A stretch of 64,000 nucleotides of DNA from Onchidella celtica (taxonomy: Eukaryota > Mollusca > Gastropoda > Systellommatophora > Onchidiidae): positions 90,748,998 to 90,812,997 of the forward strand of contig OZ007567.1 in NCBI GenBank assembly GCA_963931925.1, written 5' to 3'. This document shows positions 24,801-35,196 of this stretch, one piece after another (position 1 is the first letter of the stretch; each line of letters starts with the position of its first letter). The notes beneath the pieces are model-generated. The model was not told where the DNA came from. It ran no database searches and saw only the letters and a program-made list of their open reading frames with translations. The translations under genes and the position numbers were made by a program.

Positions 24801-27800
24801 CCATTTTGTATTTACCACCACTAACTTATCCTTGGGCAAACTTCATAGGCTTACAAATGACTGCTTTACAATAAACCAATTCCTGTGTTGATGTTGGGAT
24901 TTGCACAGGATCTTAACGTATTCCCTTTTTAATTTAAAGACTGCACGCTGCAAAAGCATGTAATGCTCATATTATTATCCATATGTGAAATAAAGTATTT
25001 CAAAGCTTCATATCATTCATTTAACAAACAAAAAATTTTTAAAATTGGATATATCTGGATATGATTATATTAATACCAGCTGAGGCTCCCAGCAATGCCC
25101 CAAATAACTCGGCTTCCATACCCCCTCCCCACCCCCTTCAAATACAGTCTCCTATGTGCTTTAGCCTTTAGGTGTGCTATGCATGCTGAGGGAAAAGTGT
25201 ACAAAATTAGACGCTCTCAAAAGACAATCGAATAAGAGCCATATAAAATCAGAAAGAGGACACCCTGCGAGGACAAAATGAACTGAAAAATACATTTTCT
25301 GAAAAACAGACATCTCAGTCACTCTGAGTAATTATCAATAGTTGTGTTATGACCTGGGTATCAATTGTAATCTGTACATAAATTATTAAGCTTATTCTTC
25401 TAGCAGTTTAGCCGGTAACTGGTGCCAAGTATCTGCATGTCCTAAAATACATGTAGTATTGATAAATTGCTGTCCAACAACGAATCAATCATTTTACCTC
25501 TGAATTTGTGTAGTAGGTGTTCCATGAGGCTCTGAGAGACTCCTGTCCACCGATATCCCACATCAGAAAATGTATGTTTTTCCATACCACCTCTTCAACA
25601 TTGCTTCCGATGGTTGGAGATGTATGAACAACTTCATTCATCAGACTGGAGGTGAAAATCATACAGATAAATAACACTAAAGATTTTTCAAACACTTACA
25701 TTTTTAATACCTGACAGCTCCAGCATTCTGCTTCCATGGTTTAATTATAATGCTGACAGTGGTTGTTTTACAAAATGACAACGTCCTAAATTCTTAAAAT
25801 TTTCTTCATATGAATCTTATCTGATGCCTTCTGTGGTAATAATAATAATAATAATAAATAATAATAAAGTTCATTTACATTGCGCATGTCCAGAAATTCT
25901 CTATGCGCTTTACAATACATGCAGAAACAGAACAAATCTCATTCCTAACAACTGACCACGCACACAAAGGCACACACACACACAAACACTATCTCTCCCT
26001 CCTCTCTCTCTCCTTCACACACACACACAAACACACACACAAACACCAATACATATCAGACTATACATCAAAGTGTTTTCTGAAGAGATAGGTCTTCATT
26101 ACAGATCTAAAAGGTGCCTCGCTTTCTATGTTTCGAATATTTGGTGGTAAGGAGTTCCATATACTAAATCATTATATGACCAATTCACTACTGCACTGCT
26201 GTTTATTTGTTTTGCTCATGGTCTTATTATATTCCTTGTAATTTAAAATGATCTTTGTCATTGTGCTGTTAGTACTATTTACATTAAATAGACTTCTTTT
26301 TTTTCAGTCATTATTAAAGAAGTATCAGAGGAGCAGTAAAAGAGAAGCAAAAGAGTATGTATAAAGGGATGGACAAACAGATTTTTTTTTAAAATTGATA
26401 TGAGAAAAAAGGCATGAGGAAGACAACATCAAATCCTTACAACTGATATAGAATTGTTGTCTTTCCTGCATTATCAAGCCCAACTATGATGATCTTGTGC
26501 TCTGAGGAAAAGAACGAAATAAAATGACTGAATAACGCCTAAAGTACTACTATTATGACTGATAATGGTAATAAAATACACCCATATCCGTAGAGTGATT
26601 TATTATGACAACCTGTTCCTTCTTTCTTGATGAATCAAATAGTTTCTCAGGGATGTAAACAGCCAGTGACAAAATGGAAGGAAATAAGGTGGTATGCCCA
26701 GAAGCCACAGAGATCAAATTATTATTACGATATAGTGTAATTAATCCAACTGTTTTAAAAGAACAAAGCCTGATATTGGCAATTAAATTAAAATTATACA
26801 GTAGATTTATTTCATATTAAGGGAAAGACAATAAGAAGAAATAATCTGATACACTTACACAGTTACAAAAGAGCTGTACTTATACATTACACTTAGAGTC
26901 TTATAGTATAGAGGGACTGATGATGTGTAGTTAACCAGAACAAAACAAGCACAATACATATAACTGTCTTGGCTGAATTCCTTAAAAAAGAAGCTGATAC
27001 CAAATCCCTGTTTGTGTCGATTCCCTTTTGATCTAGACTAGATTAGAACTAGACTTGGAGATCTACATCTAGATTCTTGATCTAGATCTAGTCTTTTGCC
27101 ACCTGAACTTCTTCAGAGTCACGCCATCTGCGCCCATAGCACTTGGTGATAGAATCAAGAATTTATTAATTCTAGGAAAATATTGAAATCTCAATCTAGA
27201 ACTAGCAAAGCTTTTTAGCATCACCACCACCAACAAATTCTGTGTCGGTGTCGGAAACCATGTCAGACGTGTGAAACATCACTGCAGGCAGTGAGGCTAC
27301 ACCACTAGGCCAACAGAAGTGAAAGGCAACAACAAAAGAAATCTACTAACTATGCGAAAAGATCATAATAGGTTTGCCAGATTTCTAAAGAACTGTAGAC
27401 CGATTTGAGGACGATGGCCCATGTTAGTGCTCATGGTGGATGGTCGGCGATTGCGCCTCGGACGGAAAGGGCAGGGACGGCAATCGTGCTATGGACGGAA
27501 AACGCAGATGATTTACATCCCTGGTTTCTGCATGAAATAAACTTTCTAGTCCTAATAAGGAAACTGTGTTCCTAAAACTAGTCTTCTCTTTTAAATGCAT
27601 GACATTCAGTGATAATATGATGTAAAATAAACTGAGAACAGCACATTTTGAAAAAAGACTTACAGTATGTTCATCATCATAATCAGTCACTTATAAATTA
27701 TAAAATATGACTGAGATTCACAACCAAATTTTAAATGAATTCATTGACTGAGATTCACAACCAAATTTTAAATGAATTCATTGACTGAGATCCACAACCA

Positions 27801-28039
27801 AATTTCAAATGAATTCATTGAATACAATCATGTCAAGTATTATTATTATAATTTATACTATTGCTTGGCAGCTTCGAACTAAGCAGATCCTTTGCCAATC
27901 TCTATTTGACATCATAAAGAATTTACTTTGTTTTCATGTGGTCTAACTAGTCTATATTTTTTATTACACAGCAAAAGAAAAACATGCAGTTACCTTCATT
28001 TGTAAATAAGCTCCATAGTTTTGAAAACAGAATACCCAT
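21890..28039 (-). CDS. ARL5: ADP-ribosylation factor-like GTPase 5 (ARL5)
   Basis: Six coding exons: 28039-27994, 26501-26441, 25645-25498, 24764-24681, 22870-22719, 21938-21890 (TGA 21892-21890). Splice sites are GT/AG in consistent phase and the 540 nt encode 179 aa, the usual ARL5 length. The N terminus MGILFSKLW carries Gly2 for myristoylation. GTP-binding motifs are intact: P-loop GLDNAGKT, switch I Thr in [12 protein letters not shown], switch II WDIGGQ, NKQD, and the ACC/TGEG region near the end. The C terminus is short and basic (HIRRR). ARL5 proteins act at the trans-Golgi, where GTP-bound ARL5 recruits the GARP tether for endosome-to-Golgi transport (family knowledge). Introns hold a hAT-like element (23201-24515), an (AAT)n/(CA)n repeat and a 37 bp tandem repeat. 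The gene is divergent from LAGE3. Confidence 0.95.
23201..24515. mobile_element. hAT-like inverted-repeat element in ARL5 intron
   Basis: Left end CAGGGTTGCCAGCA and right end (reverse complement CAGGTTGCCAGCAT) are near-identical inverted repeats of the CAGgGTTGCCA type seen in hAT transposons. No convincing 8 bp target duplication is visible (CATATAAA against TATTAAGC). Minus ORFs at 23746-24059 have no recognised transposase motif. A 15-G run lies at 24340-24354. Confidence 0.45.
25838..26170. repeat. (AAT)n plus GCGC-type dispersed repeat with (CA)n
   Basis: An (AAT)n microsatellite runs into TTTACATTGCGCAT...CTATGCGCTTTACAA, then (CA)n-rich sequence and GGTAAGGAGTTCCATAT. This order (triplet tail, GCGC box, 'ggaguuccauau' type block) is common in dispersed invertebrate repeats, probably a retroelement tail read in reverse. 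It lies in the intron between ARL5 exons 2 and 3. Confidence 0.5.
27030..27093. repeat. Imperfect TAGATC/CTAGAT array
   Basis: Overlapping CTAGATC, TAGACT and TAGAAC words in the first ARL5 intron. The same hexamer forms stronger arrays at 28732-28781 and 29862-29944. Confidence 0.6.
27708..27819. repeat. 37 bp tandem repeat, three copies
   Basis: Units beginning TGACTGAGATTCACAACC start at 27708, 27745 and 27782; the third differs by a few substitutions. Located in ARL5 intron 1. Confidence 0.9.
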
Positions 28040-28731
28040 TTCACAGTTCTGAACCTCACTCAATATAACTGGGGTAAAGTTTTCCTTTCATGCATAACAT
28101 CAAGTGAAGTAAATCCTGAAGGGGCTAAACTGTGTCCAGAATCTATGCAAGACATTCACATCTGAAATCAGAAAGATAGCAAATATGGATGTAACTGTGC
28201 AGTGAAATTTTGCAACACCGTGGTACGATTAAAAAAAAAAAAAGTCAACCAGAGCTGATTCAGACAACGATCAGCAATTTCACACTCCTCCAATATACTG
28301 ATTAAGTTTTAAAGTAGTTTTATCAATTCAGCATGATCAATTTGGCACATATAAATTATAATCACAGCTTGATAAAACCATCCATATATATCATTATCAA
28401 TTCATGATTTAAAAAGAAACAAATAAAAAAAAACACAAAAAACTTATGGAGCTGTGCACCTTACTCTATAATTAAGAAGTAATTCCTAACTTAATCTAAA
28501 GTTACAAGTGTTTTAAAAGGTAAGGTGTAAAAAGAATGAGCATGGACAAATCTGGAATTATCAACAATACAAAATATGTGGTGGTTGCCAGCCATATACT
28601 TCGCAGTCAGACATGTCACAAAATTGTGATTGTTTTGAACTGCTATTGTCTAAAAAAAAAATTACATCTCTGACAGATGGGGGTCAGCTTCTGTGTGCCT
28701 AGTACTAGTGGGCACAATGTGCGTCATACAA
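28040..28731 (-). other. ARL5 upstream region, 5' UTR or first non-coding exon expected
   Basis: Sequence immediately upstream of the ARL5 start codon. No promoter element or non-coding exon can be fixed. A small A-run (28229-28241) and AT-rich sequence only. Confidence 0.35.
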
Positions 28732-28781
28732 CTAGATATCTAGATCTAGATCTAGTCTAGATCTAGATCTAGTTCTAGATC
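28732..28781. repeat. TAGATC hexamer array
   Basis: Tandem and palindromic CTAGATCTAG units, about eight hexamers with slippage, just outside the long palindrome. Confidence 0.85.
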
Positions 28782-28872
28782 AACTTCCTTGTTTGAACAA
28801 CAAAATGATGATGTCAGATTTAAGGAAGAACAGGAAGAGTTCCATATGTATACATTCTGACCACTTTTTTTG

Positions 28873-29286
28873 AACGCTGTGGCTATTCTTACGGCAGCCT
28901 ACCAACTGTTAGTCCATTGTCAGATTGATATGTAACGACGTGAGGGTCTAGTCAGTTTGTATCACCGAGGCCGTAGGCCGATGTTCGTCTGGGCAGTAGT
29001 CAGATTGACATATCAGGGTGAGCCGCTGGGGTAGCTATGTATTGTTTTCACTCGTTAACTCTAAGAAGGACTTCCGAATGCATTCTATAGTCCGAGTGAA
29101 AACAATACATAACTACCCCGGCGGCTCACCCTGATATGTCAGTCTGACTACTGCCCAGAAGAACATCGGCCTACGGCCTCGATGATACAAACTGACTAGA
29201 CCCTCACGTCGTTACATATCAATCTGACAATGGACTAATATAGCCTAGGTAAGTTGGTAGGCTGCCGTAAGAATAGCCACAGCGTT
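28873..29286. repeat. Long near-perfect inverted repeat (hairpin, ~190 bp arms)
   Basis: From AACGCTGTGGCTATTC (28873) to GAATAGCCACAGCGTT (ending 29286) the left arm is the reverse complement of the right with few mismatches. The main difference is an insertion in the right arm (TAGCCTAGG region, about 29,240). The inner arms end TTTTCACTCG / CGAGTGAAAA, leaving a 38 nt spacer (29055-29092). Related single-arm copies lie at 31005-31200 and about 29541-29630. No ORF inside. It lies between the divergent ARL5 and LAGE3 genes and behaves like a fold-back transposable element. Confidence 0.9.
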
Positions 29287-29440
29287 TTTTTAATCCTTAC
29301 CCTAACTCAAAACCTATCCCTGATCCTGTCCTTACAGGCTTGTCCCTAACCCATATCTTATTCCCAACTCTAAATCCATCAGTGGAATTAATTATAGGCC
29401 CTATAGACTATAGAATTGTAGGAGTTCAACATCTTCTTAG

Positions 29441-29666
29441 GGAGGTCTTCCCCCCGTCCGCACCACTTACCAAAAAGTTAACAAACATAGTACATGTATG
29501 ATTATAAGCTTAAACAACCTGCATTTCAATAGTCAGATGGACCTGGGGGCGTGAGGGTCTAGTCAGTTTGTATCAATGGGCGGTAGTCAGATTTGACTAA
29601 TCAGGCGAAAAGGGGCTGGGGTAGTTGTGTTTTCTTGACTGGCGCGGACGGGCGGAAGACCTTCCT
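29441..29666. mobile_element. Inverted-repeat fragment holding a diverged palindrome arm
   Basis: GGAGGTCTTCCCCCCGTCCG (29441) is repeated in inverse as CGGACGGGCGGAAGACCTTCC (about 29645-29665). Between them sits a diverged copy of the palindrome arm (GTGAGGGTCTAGTCAGTTTG, 29552 on), in the same orientation as the left arm. Confidence 0.5.
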
Positions 29667-29861
29667 CTTCTTACTTCTCTTTCTCAATCTCAGAGAACAA
29701 CGGTTACATGGACATTTTGATCAGGGCTCCACGTCTTCCCATTCTGCTTTTGTTACTGCATTAACATGGAATTCAAGAGTGGAGAAAGAGAGAAGCTCGG
29801 TAATGCCATTTAAATCGCAAGCTATTAGCCTACTAAAAAAACTAATGTTCGATGGGGTATT

Positions 29862-29944
29862 TAGTCTAGATATCTAGATCTAGATCTAGACTCTAGATCT
29901 AGAATCTAGATCTAGAAATCTAGAATCTAGATCTAGACTCTAGT
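29862..29944. repeat. TAGATC hexamer array with CTAGAA variants
   Basis: About thirteen TAGATC/TAGAAT/TAGACT units over 83 bp, the longest of the hexamer arrays in the window. Confidence 0.85.
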
Positions 29945-31004
29945 AGTAGGCTATTGAGGGTGGCTCTTGACATTCTTGTTGACTCAGTACGACTTCTCTT
30001 CTAAATCTGAATTTGAAGTGATATCTCAGCTACATTATAATTCTAAAATCTTACCAGATAGAAATGATCGACATAGGCTGTAAAAACAGTGATAAGAGCG
30101 ACCAGTATTCAGAAATTAGGAAATTCCTAATCCCTCATGAACTCTGTTGACAACACACTACGATTACCGGAAAATACTATTTTAACACTAACCGGTTGTT
30201 TAGCCTCAGTAAGAAAACGTTGTACATATAGCATAAAATGAATTTTCCTGCTTGCTATGGACAAATTTCGTTCCTAAAAATGAAGATTTATAGAGCGTTA
30301 CATTTACTAAACATTCTCAATTTATGTTTTGACGAGGAAAATACTTCAATTTAGTTCAATTTGTCAGGCTGGTGAACCGCTGGAAAGGGTCGACCAAAGA
30401 CTTGGAGGGTGACAACTTTTTACATCGCACTTACTCTACGGTAAACAAATTGTTTGTCGTTTATTTTAGATGATGCCAACAGAAAGGATTTCTATGCCCT
30501 GTCGTGGAAAAAAAGGAGGCAGTGCTGAGGAATGGGTTACAGACCTCGTAAAAAAAAAAAAAACGAACTCTTCCTGAAGAAATTCATTAATTTTCAGGCT
30601 GATTTGTCTAAGTGAACAATTATTGTTTCTGCGAAACTTCCTAAGGGAGATCACTCCTAAATTTAATTCAGTGCCTTCATACCATAATCCACTAGGCCTA
30701 TTGAATGATCAGAGACGAATGAGACTCATCTAAGTCATCTTGATGCTGTCGGTGCAGGTAGAATGTGCAGTTGGGGAATCGTCTTATAGACGAACCAACT
30801 ATAAAAGAAGAAGAAGAATCACTACGATTTATGACATACAGTGAGAAAAAGAAAATTTGCATAACCACAGAGCAGGCATAATTTTGACGTTAGCTTGATT
30901 AACTTAAATGAGGTGTGTCAGGAGAACAAACATTACATTCATAATTTAAAGAATTTTCGGCGCTTTTTCGGTAGTTCCCACCCAACTTACCTAGATCTAG
31001 GCTA

Positions 31005-31200
31005 TAGTATATTAGACGATTGTCAGATTGATATCTAATGACGTGAGGGTCTAGTAAGTTTGTATCATCGAGGCCGTAGCGTAGGCCGATGTTCGTGTGG
31101 GCAGTAGTCAGATTGACACATCAGGGAAAGCCGCCGGGGTAGCTATGTATTGTTTTCACTCGGGCTATGGAACGCATTCGGAAGTCCTTCTGATAACTGG
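31005..31200 (+). repeat. Single-arm copy of the 28873-29286 palindrome
   Basis: Follows the arm sequence (GATTGTCAGATTGATAT, GACGTGAGGGTCTAGT, GGCCGATGTTCGT, GGGGTAGCTATGTATTG, TTTTCACTCG) and then reads into the palindrome's spacer in inverse orientation (CATTCGGAAGTCCTTCT). The second arm is absent, so the unit can exist as a solo arm plus spacer. Confidence 0.8.
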
Positions 31201-31760
31201 GGAGGGCTGGGAACAACCGAAAATGCGCTAATTTTCTACATTATTAGATCTAGATCTACTACATCCCGTTTACGGTTAAGCATGTTGGAACTTTTTCTCA
31301 AGAAGTCTGCGCTTCTTTGTCCATAAGTGAGGCCATACGGGTGAATAAATTATTTATTAAGTCAGTCCCTTAACTTGTATTAACTGCATGTTTGTGTGTA
31401 TCATGACCTTCCCTTCTCCCAACTCCACAACTTAAGCCTCAACTTCCATTATAAATTTCTGTTTCCTAAGCGATCTTTAATGACTTTGGCAAGAGATTTT
31501 ATTTCCCGCTCATATATATTTTTAAATATAATACTTAAAAATGTGTTAACAAAAGCAGCAGAATATCTCTCTATTTATCATAGCACAGACGATCCAGTAA
31601 ATTTTTTATCAGCACCATCCATCCAGTAAATTTGTCAGCACTGTAAATGTGTCTGTATTACAAATTTCTTTACCATACTTAATGTTCATGTTTTCTGTAT
31701 TTCAGTTATTACTGATTACTGTTTTGTAAGTGAACGTCTTTTAATGGGCACTGTCTGAAA

Positions 31761-34004
31761 ATGAGTAAAGAACTAGAGAACCCAACTGTGTCAGCGTATC
31801 CTTTTCAGTGGAGGGTTTGTATTGTACTTTTCAAACATTAATTGATCTGGTGCCCAGAGCCAAACACAACTGTGTTGACAGTTTGAATTTCACTGTTGAT
31901 TCTGACTCATGAAGACTACTTGTACTTGTAGGTAGTCCAAACTGCCCCGCTAAAGGGACAACATCCCATTTTTGCATGATTTTAGGCAAACGTTGCAAAG
32001 TTATTACTGCTGTGTATTTATGTGAAACGGCATGTATCCCACATCAGATTTCAGAATGAAAGTTCAATCCTTCCTCAGACAAAATATACTTCCTTTTGTA
32101 TTGTTTAATGTCTGTAGCTGCGTGTTTTTATCGCTTGAACAGGACATAGTCTTGCCGTTTCCGCTCTGAGCTCTGCGTACCGAATTGACCCCTCTCATGA
32201 CAAAGGGTCACAGAGTGTTGTGTCAATGTAGCGCACATGTATGTTTGAAAATAACTCACACAGAAAGCCAAATAAATGAGATTTAATTCAGTGTATTTTT
32301 ATTGTGTTTTAAGTTGCAATTCCTTTGAAAAGCATTTGTTGAGAAGTTTCTTGACCGAGAAACTGGCGGAAACTTTGATTGATCGCGATCAAAATCATAC
32401 GCGAATAAACCTCAGCTTTTGTATTACAAGGTTATGCCAAGATCAGACATGGGGCATGCTTTGGCCCACCCAATGCTTGATTTCGTCACCTTTGTCCGAC
32501 ACTCAGTGCTAAGTCAATGGTGTCATGGTTGACTTCCTTTTCAATTAAAAAAAAAGAACAAAAACATAATTTTTGTCTCCCTTGTCAGAGTTCACAAAAA
32601 ATTGACATTAGATAAAGTTTGGTGACTAAAAAAAGTAAAATGAGATGCTTGTACTAGATCTATATTTATGACTCTTGAAAAAAAAATTAGCCTAATGTAC
32701 ACCCCTTGTCTAGGAAACTAAGAATTTTTAATGCTGTGACACAATACAGTCATTTTATGGGCGGTCAAAATTGGACTATCATGCAATTTGCAAAAGGTAG
32801 CAAATTCGAGGTGTTTTTTCACTTTTGGAAATGCCATAACTTTCCTACTCCTAGCCATTAGGATAGAATAATAAGTTTGGTATCAAAATTCTTGGAAAAG
32901 CAAACTCCATCAGTTTGGACTGCCTACTGGTTGGGACTTCACTGTTTTTGTCTGAGACTGAGAGTAGTGAGAGGGAAACAGTTGTGGTTCTGGTCCTAAG
33001 TCAGGTGTTTGAAATATATATATGCTCCTTTGTTTGTCAGATGTGTTTGTGATTTTCAGTAAGGTTTACATCTTAAATACCAAGCAGTTTTCATTAGTGG
33101 GATGCATTTGTCTTGCATTTTTATATTTTCATGATTATGAAAATGATAAGTCATCCCTTCTTCCTTGACTTTCTAAGAGATTTAAAGGTGCCCTTCCCAT
33201 CTGAGCAAGAGGCAAATATTGCCTATGGATCTCTCAGTGTAGACAAGGAACCAAAAAGAGGTGGTGTGAAAAGATCAATGGAAGTAAATGGCAGAACTAT
33301 GCATGTGTAAGTTTTTAAATTATGAAACTATTTCTTTGCATTGTTTAACTTTCTGTGGCAAGCGAAAAATACAACAACAGTTAGTAGATGATTGGTTCCT
33401 GTGTCTTTTCTGTATAAATTACACTTGTCTTTATCTCTTCCCAGCATTGAATGACTTTCTACAATGATAAAATCAAACTCAAAAGTTAATAGGCCTTCAA
33501 TAAGGCTGTACCATTTTGACTGGTCAAAAGCAGGTATTATGTTCTGAGACCTGCATTTGCAGCGCTGCCAAAAATCTACATTTTGATTGTATGTACATGT
33601 ATGTACTGTAATTACGGACTACTTTGGACTGTGCTGTTTAGGCTGTCTTACTCTTAACAGTGGAAGATGCTCACTACAATCTGAAAGAGTTGCATCAGTG
33701 ATAACGTTGGACGTAATGTAGCAAAAACTGTATCAGTTGAAATTCTTATAACATCTTCACCAAAACTAAAAGCCCATACATTTGCAATATATTTTTTATT
33801 TTAAAAAAAAAAAACATTCTTCCCACTGTCAACAATCTGTCGCAAATTGAAAACATGGCCTTACCAGCTTTTTTCTCCATGTCATCTATTTGCAGCCACT
33901 TTGAAGCCCAAGAAGCAAGAACTTTACGTGTTAGCATCAACTCTTTCTTTGAACACATCAAACTTGTATCTGAAACTATGGCAACTTTCGGTCCACCCAG
34001 ATGA
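31761..34004 (+). CDS. LAGE3: EKC/KEOPS complex subunit LAGE3/PCC1
   Basis: Three coding exons: 31761-31795, 33178-33306, 33896-34004 (TGA 34002-34004), phases consistent, 90 aa. Exon 1 begins MSKELENPTVS and splices into DLKVPFPSEQEANIAYGSL, the start of the PCC1 fold (VPFP...EA.IA.GSL...D.EP). The last exon gives the second half (RTLRVSINSFFEHIKLV...FGPP), matching the LR.S...F...L....T..FGPP end of LAGE3. PCC1/LAGE3 is the small dimer-forming subunit of KEOPS, which with OSGEP makes t6A37 in ANN-decoding tRNAs (family knowledge). Exon 1 is short and rests on phase, a GT donor (gtatcc) and a sensible N terminus; the other two exons are firm. Intron 1 contains transposon copy B. A candidate AATAAA lies at 34304. 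Confidence 0.88.
31931..32924 (-). mobile_element. TA-flanked DNA transposon, GGTAGTCC family, copy B
   Basis: Left end GGTAGTCCAAACTG and right end CAGTTTGGACTGCC, flanked by TA (31929-31930; 32925-32926). Length 994 bp. Homologous to copy A (11068-12103) in the opposite orientation, with many substitutions, so both insertions are old. It sits wholly within intron 1 of LAGE3. Any ORF inside (e.g. 32276-32512) lacks transposase motifs. Confidence 0.8.
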
Positions 34005-34303
34005 TAATGGAGTATGATTCTCTTTTAAACATGAAAGAGGCAGCATTTACTACTGACACCACTACTTTCAATATTTGAACATTGTCATTTCTGGAAACCA
34101 ACTCCCTTGGCTATTTTATGTGCATTTTAGCATAGTTGGAAAACTGAGTGTTTGCCATTAACTCTTTCAGAACGTCAGCGTTAGGGGCTTCGATCAAGTC
34201 TGGACGTAATTAATTTTTTCTCACTTTGGGAAAAAACAGCATGGTTCAGAAAAACGCTTACAGAAACAAAAGTATTGATGGTAAAGTAAAATGTTATACA
34301 TCA

Positions 34304-34309
34304 AATAAA
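34304..34309 (+). promoter_or_regulatory. Candidate LAGE3 polyadenylation signal
   Basis: AATAAA exactly 300 bases downstream of the LAGE3 stop codon, before the next transposon. Confidence 0.45.
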
Positions 34310-34465
34310 AGAGAATTGAATGTAGAATCGGCAATACATCCAAATGCGGTTTTGACTGGCACCGATAAATCGGGGATAAGTCCTGAAAGAGTTAATATCT
34401 GAGACTGTGATACATGTATTTTGAAACATCCTTTAGATGAATTAGGAAGTGTCGGGAGTATAATA

Positions 34466-35063
34466 CAGTACACCTTGAATCCAACGAACCCGGACTCAAA
34501 GAACACCTTGCATTCAACCAATAGAGAAAAATCCCCGTTTTTTTTTCCTTCACTGACTTTATTAAATATTTTTTATCGAACGAACTAGTCTCAGACCCAC
34601 CCTCGGTTCCAACGAACCAGAAGTGTAGGCAAGCTCACAATAAATTGCTTGTCTACCTAGAAATCTAGACTAGTTGAAATTCGAAATTCAAAAGGTCTGC
34701 TGTCGGCTGACAAGAAATAAATAAGTGTACCGTGGGCTATATTGTGCCATGCCGTGTAATAGGGGTAGGGCAAAGTGTGGACACACAGGGAGAAAATTAT
34801 GAACAGAGAGAGAGGGGAGGGGAAAGGGATGGCAGCCGACGCATGGAAGAACATGATACGGGATCAAAGAGACAAAGCCGCCGGAACTTGAATAGCGGGT
34901 GGGAAGGGTAAAGAGTGGTTGTAGGCCTTTAGACAAGCAATGCAGGGCAGAGGGAAGGTTGTGGATGGAGGGAGGATTGGCTTGTATAGAATTGGCTACA
35001 ACAAACTTGATTCCAACGAACTTTTAAAAATGACCGAACTAGTTCGTTGAGTCAGTTCTACTG
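34466..35063. mobile_element. Pogo-like MITE downstream of LAGE3
   Basis: TA duplicates at 34464-34465 and 35064-35065. Ends: CAGTACACCTTGAATCCAAC and (reverse complement) CAGTAGAACTGACTCAACGA, both continuing with ACGAAC words. 598 bp, no ORF with recognisable domain. Confidence 0.6.
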
Positions 35064-35163
35064 TATCTCTTAAACTGTTTTGAAATAAGATATTATTTAA
35101 CATGCACTAACATAACAGAATGGCATTGATGATTTTGTAAAAGTTGAAATTTGTTTGTTTTGT

Positions 35164-35194
<31 letters not shown>
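35164..35194 (+). repeat. Run of 31 consecutive G
   Basis: Uninterrupted dG31 on the plus strand, likely to vary in length and able to form G-quadruplexes. Length may also be imprecise because of sequencing error. Confidence 0.85.
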
Positions 35195-35196
<2 letters not shown>

